Part shown: positions 40,318 through 48,477 of the stretch, piece by piece
Layout: each line of letters begins with the position of its first letter
How positions within the stretch are numbered: position 1 is the first letter of the stretch
From: Gemmatimonadota bacterium
GTDB taxonomy: Bacteria; Gemmatimonadota; Gemmatimonadetes; Palauibacterales; Palauibacteraceae
Length of the DNA stretch: 49,294 bases
Assembly: GCA_022820995.1 (NCBI GenBank)
Contig: JAJEEM010000025.1
Coordinates: 1 to 49,294 of the forward strand
Direction: 5' to 3'
Program-made: the position numbers and the translations under genes
The notes under the pieces: model-generated
The model's database searches: none
What the model was told of the DNA's origin: nothing
Seen by the model: only the letters and a program-made list of their open reading frames with translations

Positions 40318-41876
40318 GGGCGTCGCGCGGAACGGGAATCGTGCTCCTCGCCCTCTTCGCGGCCGCACCGCCCGCGCTGGCGGGGCAGGAGGACGCGGCC
40401 GCCGCGGGCAAGATCGTGTACGACCGCTGGTGCGCCGAGTGTCACGGCGAAACCGGGCAGGGGGATGGCTCGGCCGCCGCGTCGATGCTGCCGCGGCCGC
40501 GCGATTTTGCGCAGGCGCTCTACCAGATCCGGACGACCGGGAGCGGACAGCTCCCGACGGACGCCGACATCCGGTTCGCGATCGAGAACGGCCTCCCCGG
40601 CACGACGATGCCGGGCTGGCCCAATCTCACGGACCAGGAAATCGACGACGTCATCGTCTACCTGAAGAGCTTCTCGAGGTTCTTCGCCCAGGGTCCCGCT
40701 CCCGAGCCGCTGGATTTCGGATCGGATCCCGGCGGTGGTCCCGCCGCGATCGAGGCGGGGGCGGCGGCCTATCTCACGATGCTGTGCGAAGAGTGCCACG
40801 GCCTCTCCGGGCGGGGCGACGGGACCTCGGCGCCGACGCTGGAGGACTGGCGGGGTCTCCCGATTCGTGCGGCCGATCTCACGGAGGCGTGGGTCTTCAA
40901 CGGTGGCAGCAGCGTCGAGGACATGCACACGAGGATGTTGACGGGGCTCGACGGCACGCCGATGCCGTCGGCGATCGACGCCATGAACTCCGGCGTCGTG
41001 TCGCCCGATGAGGTCTGGCAGCTGGCGCACTACCTCGCCTCGTTCGGGCCGCGCGAGATGCCGCCGCTGCGGGAGGTGATCCGCGTCGGGCGTGCCGAGG
41101 GCGGGCTTCCCGCCGATGGCGGGGAAGAGGCCTGGGCGGGCGTCGAGGCCTTCCATTTCCCGCTGTCGGGCCAGGTCGTCCAGCTGCCGCGCAACTTCGC
41201 GCCCACCGTCGACGGACTCTGGGTTCAGGGGCTTCACGACGGAAACGACGTCGCGCTGCGCGTGCAGTGGAACGACCCGTCGAACAGCCCGGACCCGAAC
41301 TGGGACGAGTGGCAGAACAAGATCACGGCCGCGCTCGATCTCGACGGAGCGGAAGCGATCGCCCTCGACAGCGCCGGCGCGCCGTCCGTGCGGCCCCCGG
41401 ACGCCGTGCTCCTCCAGTTCCCCTTCGAAATGCCCGAAGGCACCGACCGGCCGTACTTCCTGATGGGGGACGCCCGCGAGCCGGTCTACCTCTGGACGTG
41501 GGATTCGGAGACCGGCGTCGGCGCGGCACGCGGCCGGGGCCTGGACTCCGTCGAACCGCTCGCCGAGGATCCGGTGGCCGGAGAGGCGACGTGGGAGGAG
41601 GGACGCTGGACGCTCTATGTCCGCCGCCCGATCGAGGTCGAAAGCGAAGGTCTCGACTTCGTGGAGGGGACCCCGACGCCCATCGCTTTCCAGGCGTGGG
41701 ATGGGTCCAGCGCCGAGGTCGGAAAGCGGAGTTCCGTGAGCACGTGGTATTACATTCTCCTCGAACCTCCGGCATCCAGCACGGTCGTCGTGACGCCCCT
41801 GCTGGCCATGCTCTTGACGGGGGCCTTCGGTCTCGTTCTCGTGCGCCGGGCCCAGGACCGTCGGAGGGATCGATGA
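40314..41876 (+). CDS. Diheme cytochrome c fused to ethylbenzene-dehydrogenase-type heme domain
   Basis: The 520-residue protein has a signal peptide ending Ala-Leu-Ala-Gly, two heme c sites (Cys40-Ala-Glu-Cys43-His44 and Cys158-Glu-Glu-Cys161-His162) with likely axial Met in Thr-Thr-Met-Pro-Gly-Trp, and a C-terminal region (about 245-490) resembling the EB_dh heme b domain. The latter includes Val-Ala-Leu-Arg-Val-Gln-Trp-Asn and Leu-Trp-Thr-Trp-Asp. A C-terminal membrane helix (about 490-510) anchors it. EB_dh domains normally serve as gamma subunits of DMSO-reductase-family enzymes; no such catalytic subunit is encoded here. Confidence 0.85.
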   Translation: MRASRGTGIVLLALFAAAPPALAGQEDAAAAGKIVYDRWCAECHGETGQGDGSAAASMLPRPRDFAQALYQIRTTGSGQLPTDADIRFAIENGLPGTTMPGWPNLTDQEIDDVIVYLKSFSRFFAQGPAPEPLDFGSDPGGGPAAIEAGAAAYLTMLCEECHGLSGRGDGTSAPTLEDWRGLPIRAADLTEAWVFNGGSSVEDMHTRMLTGLDGTPMPSAIDAMNSGVVSPDEVWQLAHYLASFGPREMPPLREVIRVGRAEGGLPADGGEEAWAGVEAFHFPLSGQVVQLPRNFAPTVDGLWVQGLHDGNDVALRVQWNDPSNSPDPNWDEWQNKITAALDLDGAEAIALDSAGAPSVRPPDAVLLQFPFEMPEGTDRPYFLMGDAREPVYLWTWDSETGVGAARGRGLDSVEPLAEDPVAGEATWEEGRWTLYVRRPIEVESEGLDFVEGTPTPIAFQAWDGSSAEVGKRSSVSTWYYILLEPPASSTVVVTPLLAMLLTGAFGLVLVRRAQDRRRDR

Positions 41877-41938
41877 AGCAACGGGGAAGGGCTCTCAACA
41901 GCCAATTGCGCAACAGCTTCTCGTACGGAGGTAAGTCA

Positions 41939-42805
41939 ATGCGATCGCATTTCTGGAACCGCTCGGCCGCCCTGCTGGCCGTCGTGGCGATGGCCGCCTG
42001 TGGCGGCGGTGGCGGCGGATCGTCCGAAGGGGCGGGGGACGCCGCGGGCGAAGCGGCTCCGGCCGCTGCCGCGGTGGATCCGTCCACGGTGGGCACGATC
42101 TCGGGCATGGCCAACTTCACCGGCGGCATGGTCCCGACGATGGAGGCCATCGACATGTCGACCGAGGCGGATTGCGCCGCCGGCTACGGCGCGGACGGGC
42201 CCATGGCGCAGAACGTCCTCGTGTCCAACGGTGGCCTCGCCAACGTGTTCGTCTACCTGAGCGAGGGGGTCTCCGGCGCGCCGGCCGCGTCGGGCGCCGC
42301 GTCGCTCGACCAGGTGAACTGCCGCTACACGCCGCACGTGCTCGGCGTCCAGAGCGGGCAGGACATCGCGATCTCGAACAGCGACAACCTGCTCCACAAC
42401 ATCAACGCCACCCCGACCGAGAACCGCGGCTTCAACATCAGCCAGCCCCGCGCGGGAATCACGAGCACGCAGCGCTTCGCGGTGGCCGAGGTGATGGTTC
42501 CCGTGCGGTGTGACGTGCACGGCTGGATGCAGGCGTACATCGGCGTCGTCGACCACCCGTACTTCGCGGTGACGGGCGCCGACGGGAGCTACTCGATCGC
42601 CAACGTCCCCGCCGGCGACTACACGATGACGGCGTGGCACGAGGAGTTCGGCACGATGACGTCGAGCGTGACCGTCACGGCGGGCGGGACGGCCGAGGCC
42701 TCGTTCGACTACAGCGGCGAGATGATGGGCGCCGACGTCCCCATGGGCGAAGCGCTCGTCCTCGAGCACGGTACGAAGCGCATCCGGGTGGAGCGCATCC
42801 AGTAA
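41939..42805 (+). CDS. Cupredoxin-like lipoprotein
   Basis: The 288-residue protein has a lipoprotein signal (Ala-Met-Ala-Ala-Cys21), a glycine-rich linker and a cupredoxin-like domain with type-1 copper ligands in the expected order: His153 in Leu-Leu-His-Asn-Ile, then Cys191-x2-His194-x2-Met197 in Cys-Asp-Val-His-Gly-Trp-Met. A carboxypeptidase-regulatory-like beta domain follows (Gly-Ser-Tyr-Ser-Ile-Ala-Asn-Val-Pro-Ala-Gly-Asp-Tyr). ATG at 41939 follows GGAGG by 8 bases; an upstream in-frame ATG (41873) overlapping the previous stop would hide the signal. It could shuttle electrons to the adjacent oxidase. Confidence 0.83.
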   Translation: MRSHFWNRSAALLAVVAMAACGGGGGGSSEGAGDAAGEAAPAAAAVDPSTVGTISGMANFTGGMVPTMEAIDMSTEADCAAGYGADGPMAQNVLVSNGGLANVFVYLSEGVSGAPAASGAASLDQVNCRYTPHVLGVQSGQDIAISNSDNLLHNINATPTENRGFNISQPRAGITSTQRFAVAEVMVPVRCDVHGWMQAYIGVVDHPYFAVTGADGSYSIANVPAGDYTMTAWHEEFGTMTSSVTVTAGGTAEASFDYSGEMMGADVPMGEALVLEHGTKRIRVERIQ

Positions 42806-42812
42806 CTCCAGG

Positions 42813-42851
42813 AGCCGGATCCGGCAGCCCGGGCGGCCGCCGGATCCGGCT
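42813..42851 (+). promoter_or_regulatory. Perfect 13-bp inverted repeat before the cytochrome oxidase genes
   Basis: AGCCGGATCCGGC (42813-42825) and GCCGGATCCGGCT (42839-42851) form a perfect stem around a 13-base loop. No T tract follows. It lies between the cupredoxin stop and the coxB ribosome-binding site. It may act as a partial terminator, a processing hairpin or an operator. Confidence 0.6.
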
Positions 42852-42896
42852 CGCGTTCCCGTTTACCCGTAGGGCTCACCTGGAAGGAGATCGCTC

Positions 42897-43568
42897 GTGG
42901 ATTGGGCGCTGCCCCCGAACTATTCGACATTCGGCGTCGTGATCGACCAGTTGTTCTGGATCATCCTCGTGATCACCGGCATCGCGTTCCTCCTCGTGGA
43001 GGGCGGGATCCTCTGGTTCTGCATCAAGTACCGGGGACGCGAAGGAGCCCGGGCGCATTACACGCACGGATCGAACAAGCTGGAGATCATCTGGACGGTG
43101 ATCCCCGCGATCATCATCGCAATCCTCGGCGCCTACTCGGCCGCCGTGTGGCAGGACATCAAGGGCGCGTCCAACCGCCCGGCGGACGCGCTCGAGTTCC
43201 TCGTCGTCGGCAAGCAGTTCGAGTGGAACATCACCTATCCGGGCATGGACCGGACGCTGGGGACGGCGGATGACTTCACCGTCCTCAACCAGTTCCACTT
43301 CCCGGTGAACGAGGACATCACGATCCTCCTCGAATCCGAGGACGTGATTCACTCCTTCTTCATCCCGGAGCTGCGCGTGAAGCAGGACGCGGTTCCGGGC
43401 ATGACGATCCCGGTGTGGTTCGACGCGACCCAGACCGGGAACTTCGAGATCGCGTGCGCCGAGCTGTGTGGCCTGGGCCACTACTACATGATGGCGAGCG
43501 TAACCGTGCACAGCGCGGCGGACTTCGACGCCTGGCAGGCCAGCCGGGCGTCGGAGACCGCCCAGTGA
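42897..43568 (+). CDS. coxB: Cytochrome c oxidase subunit II
   Basis: The 223-residue protein has two N-terminal membrane helices and a periplasmic CuA domain with Cys-Ala-Glu-Leu-Cys-Gly-Leu-Gly-His and a final Met. Upstream are His-Ser-Phe-Phe-Ile-Pro-Glu and the aromatic Phe-Glu-Trp-Asn segment for cytochrome docking. It accepts electrons from a soluble donor and passes them to subunit I. No fused cytochrome c domain is present, so an external donor is needed; the cupredoxin and cytochromes upstream are candidates. GTG follows AAGGAG. Confidence 0.95.
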   Translation: MDWALPPNYSTFGVVIDQLFWIILVITGIAFLLVEGGILWFCIKYRGREGARAHYTHGSNKLEIIWTVIPAIIIAILGAYSAAVWQDIKGASNRPADALEFLVVGKQFEWNITYPGMDRTLGTADDFTVLNQFHFPVNEDITILLESEDVIHSFFIPELRVKQDAVPGMTIPVWFDATQTGNFEIACAELCGLGHYYMMASVTVHSAADFDAWQASRASETAQ

Positions 43569-43583
43569 TCGAGAAAGGCTGAT

Positions 43584-45350
43584 ATGGCGACGATCGTAGC
43601 GGAGGCGACCGGGCAGGCGATCCTGCACGAGGAGCACGAGCAGTCGTTCCTGCGCAAGTACATTTTCTCGACCGACCACAAGGTCATCGCGATCCAGTTC
43701 CTGATCTACACGCTCTTCTTCCTCATGATCGGGGGACTGCTGGCGATGCTCATGCGATACCAGATCGCATGGCCGGCGCGGGGCGAACTGCCGCTCGGCG
43801 GGATCTTCCCGGAGACGATGGTGGCGAGCGGGTACATCCTGCCGGAGTTCTACAATGCCCTTGTCACGATGCACGGCTCGGTGATGGTGTTCCTCGCCAT
43901 CATGCCGATGCTCGTGGGCGTGTGGGCGAACTACCTCATCCCGCTACAGCTGGGGACGCACGACATGGCGTTCCCGCGGCTGAACATGCTCTCCTTCTGG
44001 GCCATGGTGCCGGCCGGGATCCTCACCCTGGCGAGCTTCTTCGTGCTGGGAGGCGCGGCGGGGGCCGGGTGGACGCTCTACGCGCCGCTCAGCGCCCGTC
44101 CCGACCTGACCGGCGTCGGCCTGGGACAGATCCTGTGGCTGCTGGCGCTCGTCTTCATCGGGCTCTCCTCGATCCTCGGCTCGGTGAACTACATCACGAC
44201 GACGATCAACATGCGCGCGCCGGGCATGACGTGGATGCGCATGCCGCTCACGATCTGGTCGCTGTTCATCACGGCGATCCTCGCGCTGCTCGCCATGCCG
44301 GTGCTCTCGGCGGCGGGGATCATGCTCATCTTCGACCAGACGATCGGAACGAGCTTCTTCCTCCCCGAGGGGGGCGGACAGCCGCTCCTGTGGCAGCACC
44401 TGTTCTGGTTCTTCGGCCACCCGGAGGTCTACATCCTCATCCTCCCGGCCATGGGCTTCACCTCAGAGATCCTGTCGGTGGGGTCGCGAAAGCCGGTGTT
44501 CGGATACAAGGCGATGGTCCTGGCCCTCGTCTCGATCGCCTTTCTCGGCTTCATCGTGTGGGGCCACCACATGTTCCAGAGCGGGATGAACCCGACGCTG
44601 GGACTCGCGTTCACGGTCTCGACGCTTTTCATCGCCGTGCCTTCGGCGATCAAGACGTTCAACTGGATGGGCACGATGTGGCGGGGGAACCTCCAGCTGC
44701 ACTCCGCGATGCTGTTCGCGATCGGGTTCGTGGCGATGTTCGCGATCGGAGGCCTGTCGGGGGTCTTCATGGCCTCGACGCCGGTCGACATCTACATCCA
44801 CGACACGTACTTCATCGTCGCGCACATCCACTACGTGCTGTTCGGGGGAAGCCTGTTTGCGCTCTTCGGGGCGATCTACTTCTGGTATCCGAAGATGTTC
44901 GGCCGGGTGATGAACGAGACGATGGGGAAGATCCACTTCTGGCTCACCTTCGTCCTCTTCAACGTGGTCTTCTTCCCGATGCACGGCGTGGGGATGGTGG
45001 GGATGATGCGGCGCATCTACGACTCCACCGGTTACGCGCATCTGCAGGGCATCGAGGACACGAACGCCCTCATCTCGTGGGCGGCGTTCGGGCTCTTCGC
45101 GTCCGGCTTCCTGTTCGCGTTCAACTTCTTCTGGAGCCTGAAGAAGGGGAAGAAGGCCGGGGCGAACCCGTGGAACGCGACGACGCTGGAATGGCAGACC
45201 CCCTCGCCGCCCAAGCACGGCAACTGGGAAGAGATCCCGGTCGTCTACCACGGACCGCACGAGTACAGCCACCCGGATGTGGAGGACAAGGACTGGCTGG
45301 CGCAGAACGAACGGCCGGATGTCGTGAGCCCGGCCGCCGGCAGCCACTAA
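43584..45350 (+). CDS. coxA: Cytochrome c oxidase subunit I (A-type heme-copper oxidase)
   Basis: The 588-residue protein has 12 or more membrane helices and the heme-copper signature: low-spin heme ligand His in Thr-Met-His-Gly-Ser, CuB His and cross-linked Tyr in Gly-His-Pro-Glu-Val-Tyr, a His-His pair in Trp-Gly-His-His-Met, and heme ligands in Ala-His-Ile-His-Tyr-Val. The intact His-Pro-Glu-Val-Tyr site points to a proton-pumping A-family enzyme. It lies 15 bases after coxB and reduces oxygen to water in the inner membrane. Confidence 0.97.
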   Translation: MATIVAEATGQAILHEEHEQSFLRKYIFSTDHKVIAIQFLIYTLFFLMIGGLLAMLMRYQIAWPARGELPLGGIFPETMVASGYILPEFYNALVTMHGSVMVFLAIMPMLVGVWANYLIPLQLGTHDMAFPRLNMLSFWAMVPAGILTLASFFVLGGAAGAGWTLYAPLSARPDLTGVGLGQILWLLALVFIGLSSILGSVNYITTTINMRAPGMTWMRMPLTIWSLFITAILALLAMPVLSAAGIMLIFDQTIGTSFFLPEGGGQPLLWQHLFWFFGHPEVYILILPAMGFTSEILSVGSRKPVFGYKAMVLALVSIAFLGFIVWGHHMFQSGMNPTLGLAFTVSTLFIAVPSAIKTFNWMGTMWRGNLQLHSAMLFAIGFVAMFAIGGLSGVFMASTPVDIYIHDTYFIVAHIHYVLFGGSLFALFGAIYFWYPKMFGRVMNETMGKIHFWLTFVLFNVVFFPMHGVGMVGMMRRIYDSTGYAHLQGIEDTNALISWAAFGLFASGFLFAFNFFWSLKKGKKAGANPWNATTLEWQTPSPPKHGNWEEIPVVYHGPHEYSHPDVEDKDWLAQNERPDVVSPAAGSH

Positions 45351-45373
45351 TCGCATGGAAGGGAACTGACGAG

Positions 45374-45988
45374 ATGGCACACGCCGCGACCGCAGGCCGG
45401 GTCCCCGAGAGAGGACTCGATGTCTACACCCAGAAGGTGGGCATGTGGGTGTTTCTGTGCTCGGAGGTGATGTTCTTCGCGGGCCTCATCGGCTCGTACG
45501 TCGTGCTCCGGTTCGGGGCCGCCGACACGTGGGCGGAACCCGGCGACGTACTGAACGTTCCGGTGACCGCGTTCAATACCTTCCTCCTCATCTGCAGCTC
45601 GGTGACGATGGTGAAGGCGTTCGCCGCCGCGCAGGAGGGGGACCAGAGGGGGATCAAGGTCTGGCTGCTGGCGACGACCCTGCTCGGGGCCACCTTCCTC
45701 GGCGTGCAGGTCTACGAGTACATCGAACTCGTGCTGCACAAATCGTGGGAAGGGAGCCACGGGTTCACGCCGGCCGCGGGACTGTACGGGGCCACGTTCT
45801 TCACGATGACGGGCTTCCACGGCTTCCACGTCCTGCTGGGCGTGATCTGCCTTGCGTGGGCCACGATCCGCGCCCACAAGGGGCACTGGGGAGCGGACAA
45901 CACGCACGGGATCGAAGTGCTCGGCCTCTATTGGCACTTCGTCGACCTCGTGTGGATCATCCTGTTCACGATCGTATACCTGATCTAG
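45374..45988 (+). CDS. coxC: Cytochrome c oxidase subunit III
   Basis: The 204-residue protein has five membrane helices and subunit III motifs Trp-Val-Phe-Leu-Cys-Ser-Glu-Val-Met-Phe-Phe, Phe-His-Gly-Phe-His-Val, and Tyr-Trp-His-Phe-Val-Asp-Leu-Val-Trp. It stabilises proton uptake in the complex. ATG at 45374 sits 23 bases after coxA. The short length is normal for five-helix bacterial forms. Confidence 0.95.
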   Translation: MAHAATAGRVPERGLDVYTQKVGMWVFLCSEVMFFAGLIGSYVVLRFGAADTWAEPGDVLNVPVTAFNTFLLICSSVTMVKAFAAAQEGDQRGIKVWLLATTLLGATFLGVQVYEYIELVLHKSWEGSHGFTPAAGLYGATFFTMTGFHGFHVLLGVICLAWATIRAHKGHWGADNTHGIEVLGLYWHFVDLVWIILFTIVYLI

Positions 45989-46030
45989 CCGCGCCGGGGC
46001 GGTCGGCGCCGAGAGCTACGGAGCGAACGA

Positions 46031-46336
46031 ATGAGTGAAGCCGGAGGACACGCGGCGAGCGCCGCGGACGACCATGCGCACGAGCATCCGAAGTACATGC
46101 TCATCTGGCTGTACCTCGCCATCCTTACGCTTCTCGAGGTGCTGGTGGCGTTCCTGGCGATCCCGAAGTGGATGATCGTGGTGTCGCTGCTCATCATGGC
46201 CGTCTGGAAGGCGCTGCTGGTCGCGCTCTACTACATGCACCTGAAATTCGAGCCGAACCGCCTGCGGCTGGTGGCGCTGGCGCCGCTTCCGGCCGTGGCC
46301 ATCATGATCCTCGCGATCATGATGGAGTACGTGTAG
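46031..46336 (+). CDS. Cytochrome c oxidase subunit IV (prokaryotic)
   Basis: The 101-residue protein has three membrane helices after a histidine-rich N terminus (His-Ala-His-Glu-His-Pro-Lys-Tyr). The core Tyr-Leu-Ala-Ile-Leu-Thr-Leu-Leu-Glu and Lys-Ala-Leu-Leu-Val-Ala-Leu-Tyr-Tyr-Met-His-Leu matches prokaryotic subunit IV. It completes the II-I-III-IV order of a caa3/aa3-type operon. Confidence 0.92.
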   Translation: MSEAGGHAASAADDHAHEHPKYMLIWLYLAILTLLEVLVAFLAIPKWMIVVSLLIMAVWKALLVALYYMHLKFEPNRLRLVALAPLPAVAIMILAIMMEYV

Positions 46337-46349
46337 GCGCCGACGCTCC

Positions 46350-47273
46350 GTGGAAGTCGGGAGTCTTCTGAAGGCCCGGGGGGTCCCGTTCGCCGGGATC
46401 CCGGGACGGGTCCACTCGATTCGCGGGACGTTTTCCTCGTACCTGGAACTCACGAAGCCGCGCATCACGGCGCTCGTCGTCGCGAGCGCGGCCGCCGGTT
46501 TCCTCCTCGGCGCGGCGAGCTTCGACTTCGCCCTGTTCGTGCAGGCCATGGCCGGCGTGGCGCTCGTCGCCTCCGGGACGAGCGCGATGAACCAGGTGCT
46601 CGAGCGGGATGTGGACGCGCTCATGGCGCGAACCCGCGCGCGGCCCCTGCCCGCCGGCCGCATCGCGGCGCCGCCGGCCGCGGCCGTCTCCGGGGTCCTG
46701 GCCGCGGCGGGGATCGCCTGGCTGTGGTTCGCGGTCAATCCGATCACGGCGGGCCTCGCGCTCGCCACCTTCATCTCCTACGACTTCGTCTACACGCCGC
46801 TCAAGCGCGTGCACTCGCTCTCCACCGTGGTGGGCGCGGTGCCCGGGGCCCTGCCGATCCTCGGTGGCTGGACGGCCGCCACCGGGCAGTTCGGGCCCGG
46901 CGGCTGGGCGCTGTTCGCGATCCTCTTCGTCTGGCAGCTGCCGCACTTCCTCGCCCTGGCGTGGCTGCTCCGCGACGACTACCAGGCGGCGGGGCTTCGC
47001 ATGCTCTCCGTCGGCGACTTCGAGGGCCGGCGGACGCGCCACCAGGCCCTGCTCTACGCCCTCACCCTCGTTCCCGTGAGCCTGCTCCCGAGCGTCCTCG
47101 GTCTCACGGGCGCGGTCTATTTCGCGTTCGCGCTCATCCTCGGAGGCGGCTTCCTGTGGACCGCCTTCCGGTTCGCCCGAGCCGCGACGCCGGCGAACGC
47201 CCGGGGTTTGTTCCGGGCCTCGATCCTGTATCTTCCACTGCTGATGGCGGTACTCGTCCTCGACAAGCTGTAG
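46350..47273 (+). CDS. ctaB: Protoheme IX farnesyltransferase (heme O synthase)
   Basis: The 307-residue UbiA-family prenyltransferase has about nine membrane helices and the active-site motif Asn-Gln-Val-Leu-Glu-Arg-Asp-Val-Asp-Ala-Leu-Met-Ala-Arg-Thr, with a second Asp-rich loop near Asp-Asp-Tyr. It converts heme B to heme O for the oxidase. GTG at 46350 lies 13 bases after subunit IV. CtaA (heme A synthase) is not in this window. Confidence 0.95.
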   Translation: MEVGSLLKARGVPFAGIPGRVHSIRGTFSSYLELTKPRITALVVASAAAGFLLGAASFDFALFVQAMAGVALVASGTSAMNQVLERDVDALMARTRARPLPAGRIAAPPAAAVSGVLAAAGIAWLWFAVNPITAGLALATFISYDFVYTPLKRVHSLSTVVGAVPGALPILGGWTAATGQFGPGGWALFAILFVWQLPHFLALAWLLRDDYQAAGLRMLSVGDFEGRRTRHQALLYALTLVPVSLLPSVLGLTGAVYFAFALILGGGFLWTAFRFARAATPANARGLFRASILYLPLLMAVLVLDKL

Positions 47274-47278
47274 CAGCC

Positions 47279-47521
47279 GTGCCGAATACCCTTGCCGCCC
47301 TCGCGGCGGCTCCGCAGATGCAGCATACGCCGGACGAACAGACGGGATACGTCCTGATGTACGTCCTAATGGCGGCGATGCCCTACCTGCTTCTGGTCGT
47401 GATCGGAGGCGGGATCTTCCGGGCGCGCCGCCGGCAACGCCAGCAGGAGGTCGAGAGAGCCCTGGAAGAGCAGCGCCAATGGGAGGCGGCCCGGGCGGCC
47501 GACCCGGACTCCGCGTGCTGA
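47279..47521 (+). CDS. Small single-pass membrane protein
   Basis: The 80-residue protein has one membrane helix (about residues 26-48) followed by a charged coiled-coil-like tail rich in Arg, Gln and Glu. It is unrecognised. It begins 5 bases after ctaB and overlaps the next gene, so it probably belongs to the oxidase operon. Confidence 0.65.
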   Translation: MPNTLAALAAAPQMQHTPDEQTGYVLMYVLMAAMPYLLLVVIGGGIFRARRRQRQQEVERALEEQRQWEAARAADPDSAC

Positions 47522-48477
47522 CGCTCAGGCGCAGGATCCGGGCCGGGCTCGTCGGCGGACTGCTGGGCGGCTTCGTCCTCGCGGTGCTCTTCTACTTCTA
47601 CGACCTCGGGCAGGGAACGCCGCTTCAGACCCCCGCTTTCCTCTGGGGGGCGATCATCAGCCGCGCAGAGGTAGAGGCCACGGCCGGGATCGTCGTGGGC
47701 TTCACCCTCATTCACTTCACCGCCTGGGCCGGTCTCGGGATGCTCGCCGCGGCGCTCGTCCAATGGGCGGGCCTCCCCCGCAACGTCTTCATCGGTGCGC
47801 TGTACGGCCTCTTCGTGTGCTCGCTCGCGTTCTACCTCGGACTCATCCGGGCCCCTTCCGGACTCGTGATGTCCGCGCCGGGATGGCCGGCCGTCTTTTT
47901 CGGGAACGCGCTCGCGGGGATCGTGATGTTCACCCACATGCACTGGGTGAGTTCCGAGCCCGGCATCGTGGGGATGATGAACTTCCTGCAGACGCATCGG
48001 GTGACGCGGCACGGCATCTACGCGGGGATCCTCGGCGCCCTCGTCGTCGCGCTCTGGTTCCTCATCATCGACTCCGTGCTCCGGCAGCCCCTCTATACGC
48101 CGGCGGCGCTGGCGACGGTCCTCTTCCGCGGCGCTCCCACGCCGGCTGCGGTCCAGATCTCCCTCGCGCCGGTGCTCGGATACACACTCGCCCACTTCGC
48201 GTTCTTCGTGCTGTTCGGCGTCACGGTCTCCGGCCTCGCGAGACAGGTGTCCCGGTTCCCGCCTCTGGCGCTCGGCATCATCGTCCTGTTCGTCGTCTTC
48301 GAGGTCTTCTTCATCGCCATGGTCGCGATGCTCGGCGGCTGGATCCTCGAGGAACTCGCCTGGTGGTCGATTCTGGTCGGAAACATCCTCGCGGCGCTCG
48401 TCATGGGCGGATACCTGTGGAAGGTCTACCCGGAGTTCGCGGAGAGTCTCCAGGCGGAGAGCCTTTGGGCGGATTGA
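47515..48477 (+). CDS. Multi-pass membrane protein of unknown function
   Basis: The 320-residue protein has about eight hydrophobic segments, with Val-Met-Phe-Thr-His-Met-His-Trp-Val and Phe-Phe-Val-Leu-Phe-Gly near helices. I recognise no family. GTG at 47515 overlaps the preceding gene by 7 bases; an ATG at 47479 in frame would add 12 residues. Histidine-containing helices and the location suggest a role with the oxidase, which is inference. Confidence 0.7.
   Translation: MLTLRRRIRAGLVGGLLGGFVLAVLFYFYDLGQGTPLQTPAFLWGAIISRAEVEATAGIVVGFTLIHFTAWAGLGMLAAALVQWAGLPRNVFIGALYGLFVCSLAFYLGLIRAPSGLVMSAPGWPAVFFGNALAGIVMFTHMHWVSSEPGIVGMMNFLQTHRVTRHGIYAGILGALVVALWFLIIDSVLRQPLYTPAALATVLFRGAPTPAAVQISLAPVLGYTLAHFAFFVLFGVTVSGLARQVSRFPPLALGIIVLFVVFEVFFIAMVAMLGGWILEELAWWSILVGNILAALVMGGYLWKVYPEFAESLQAESLWAD

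Noticed and set aside
42873..42895. Separate promoter for coxB
   Set aside because: The short gap before coxB shows a ribosome-binding site but no convincing -35/-10 pair.
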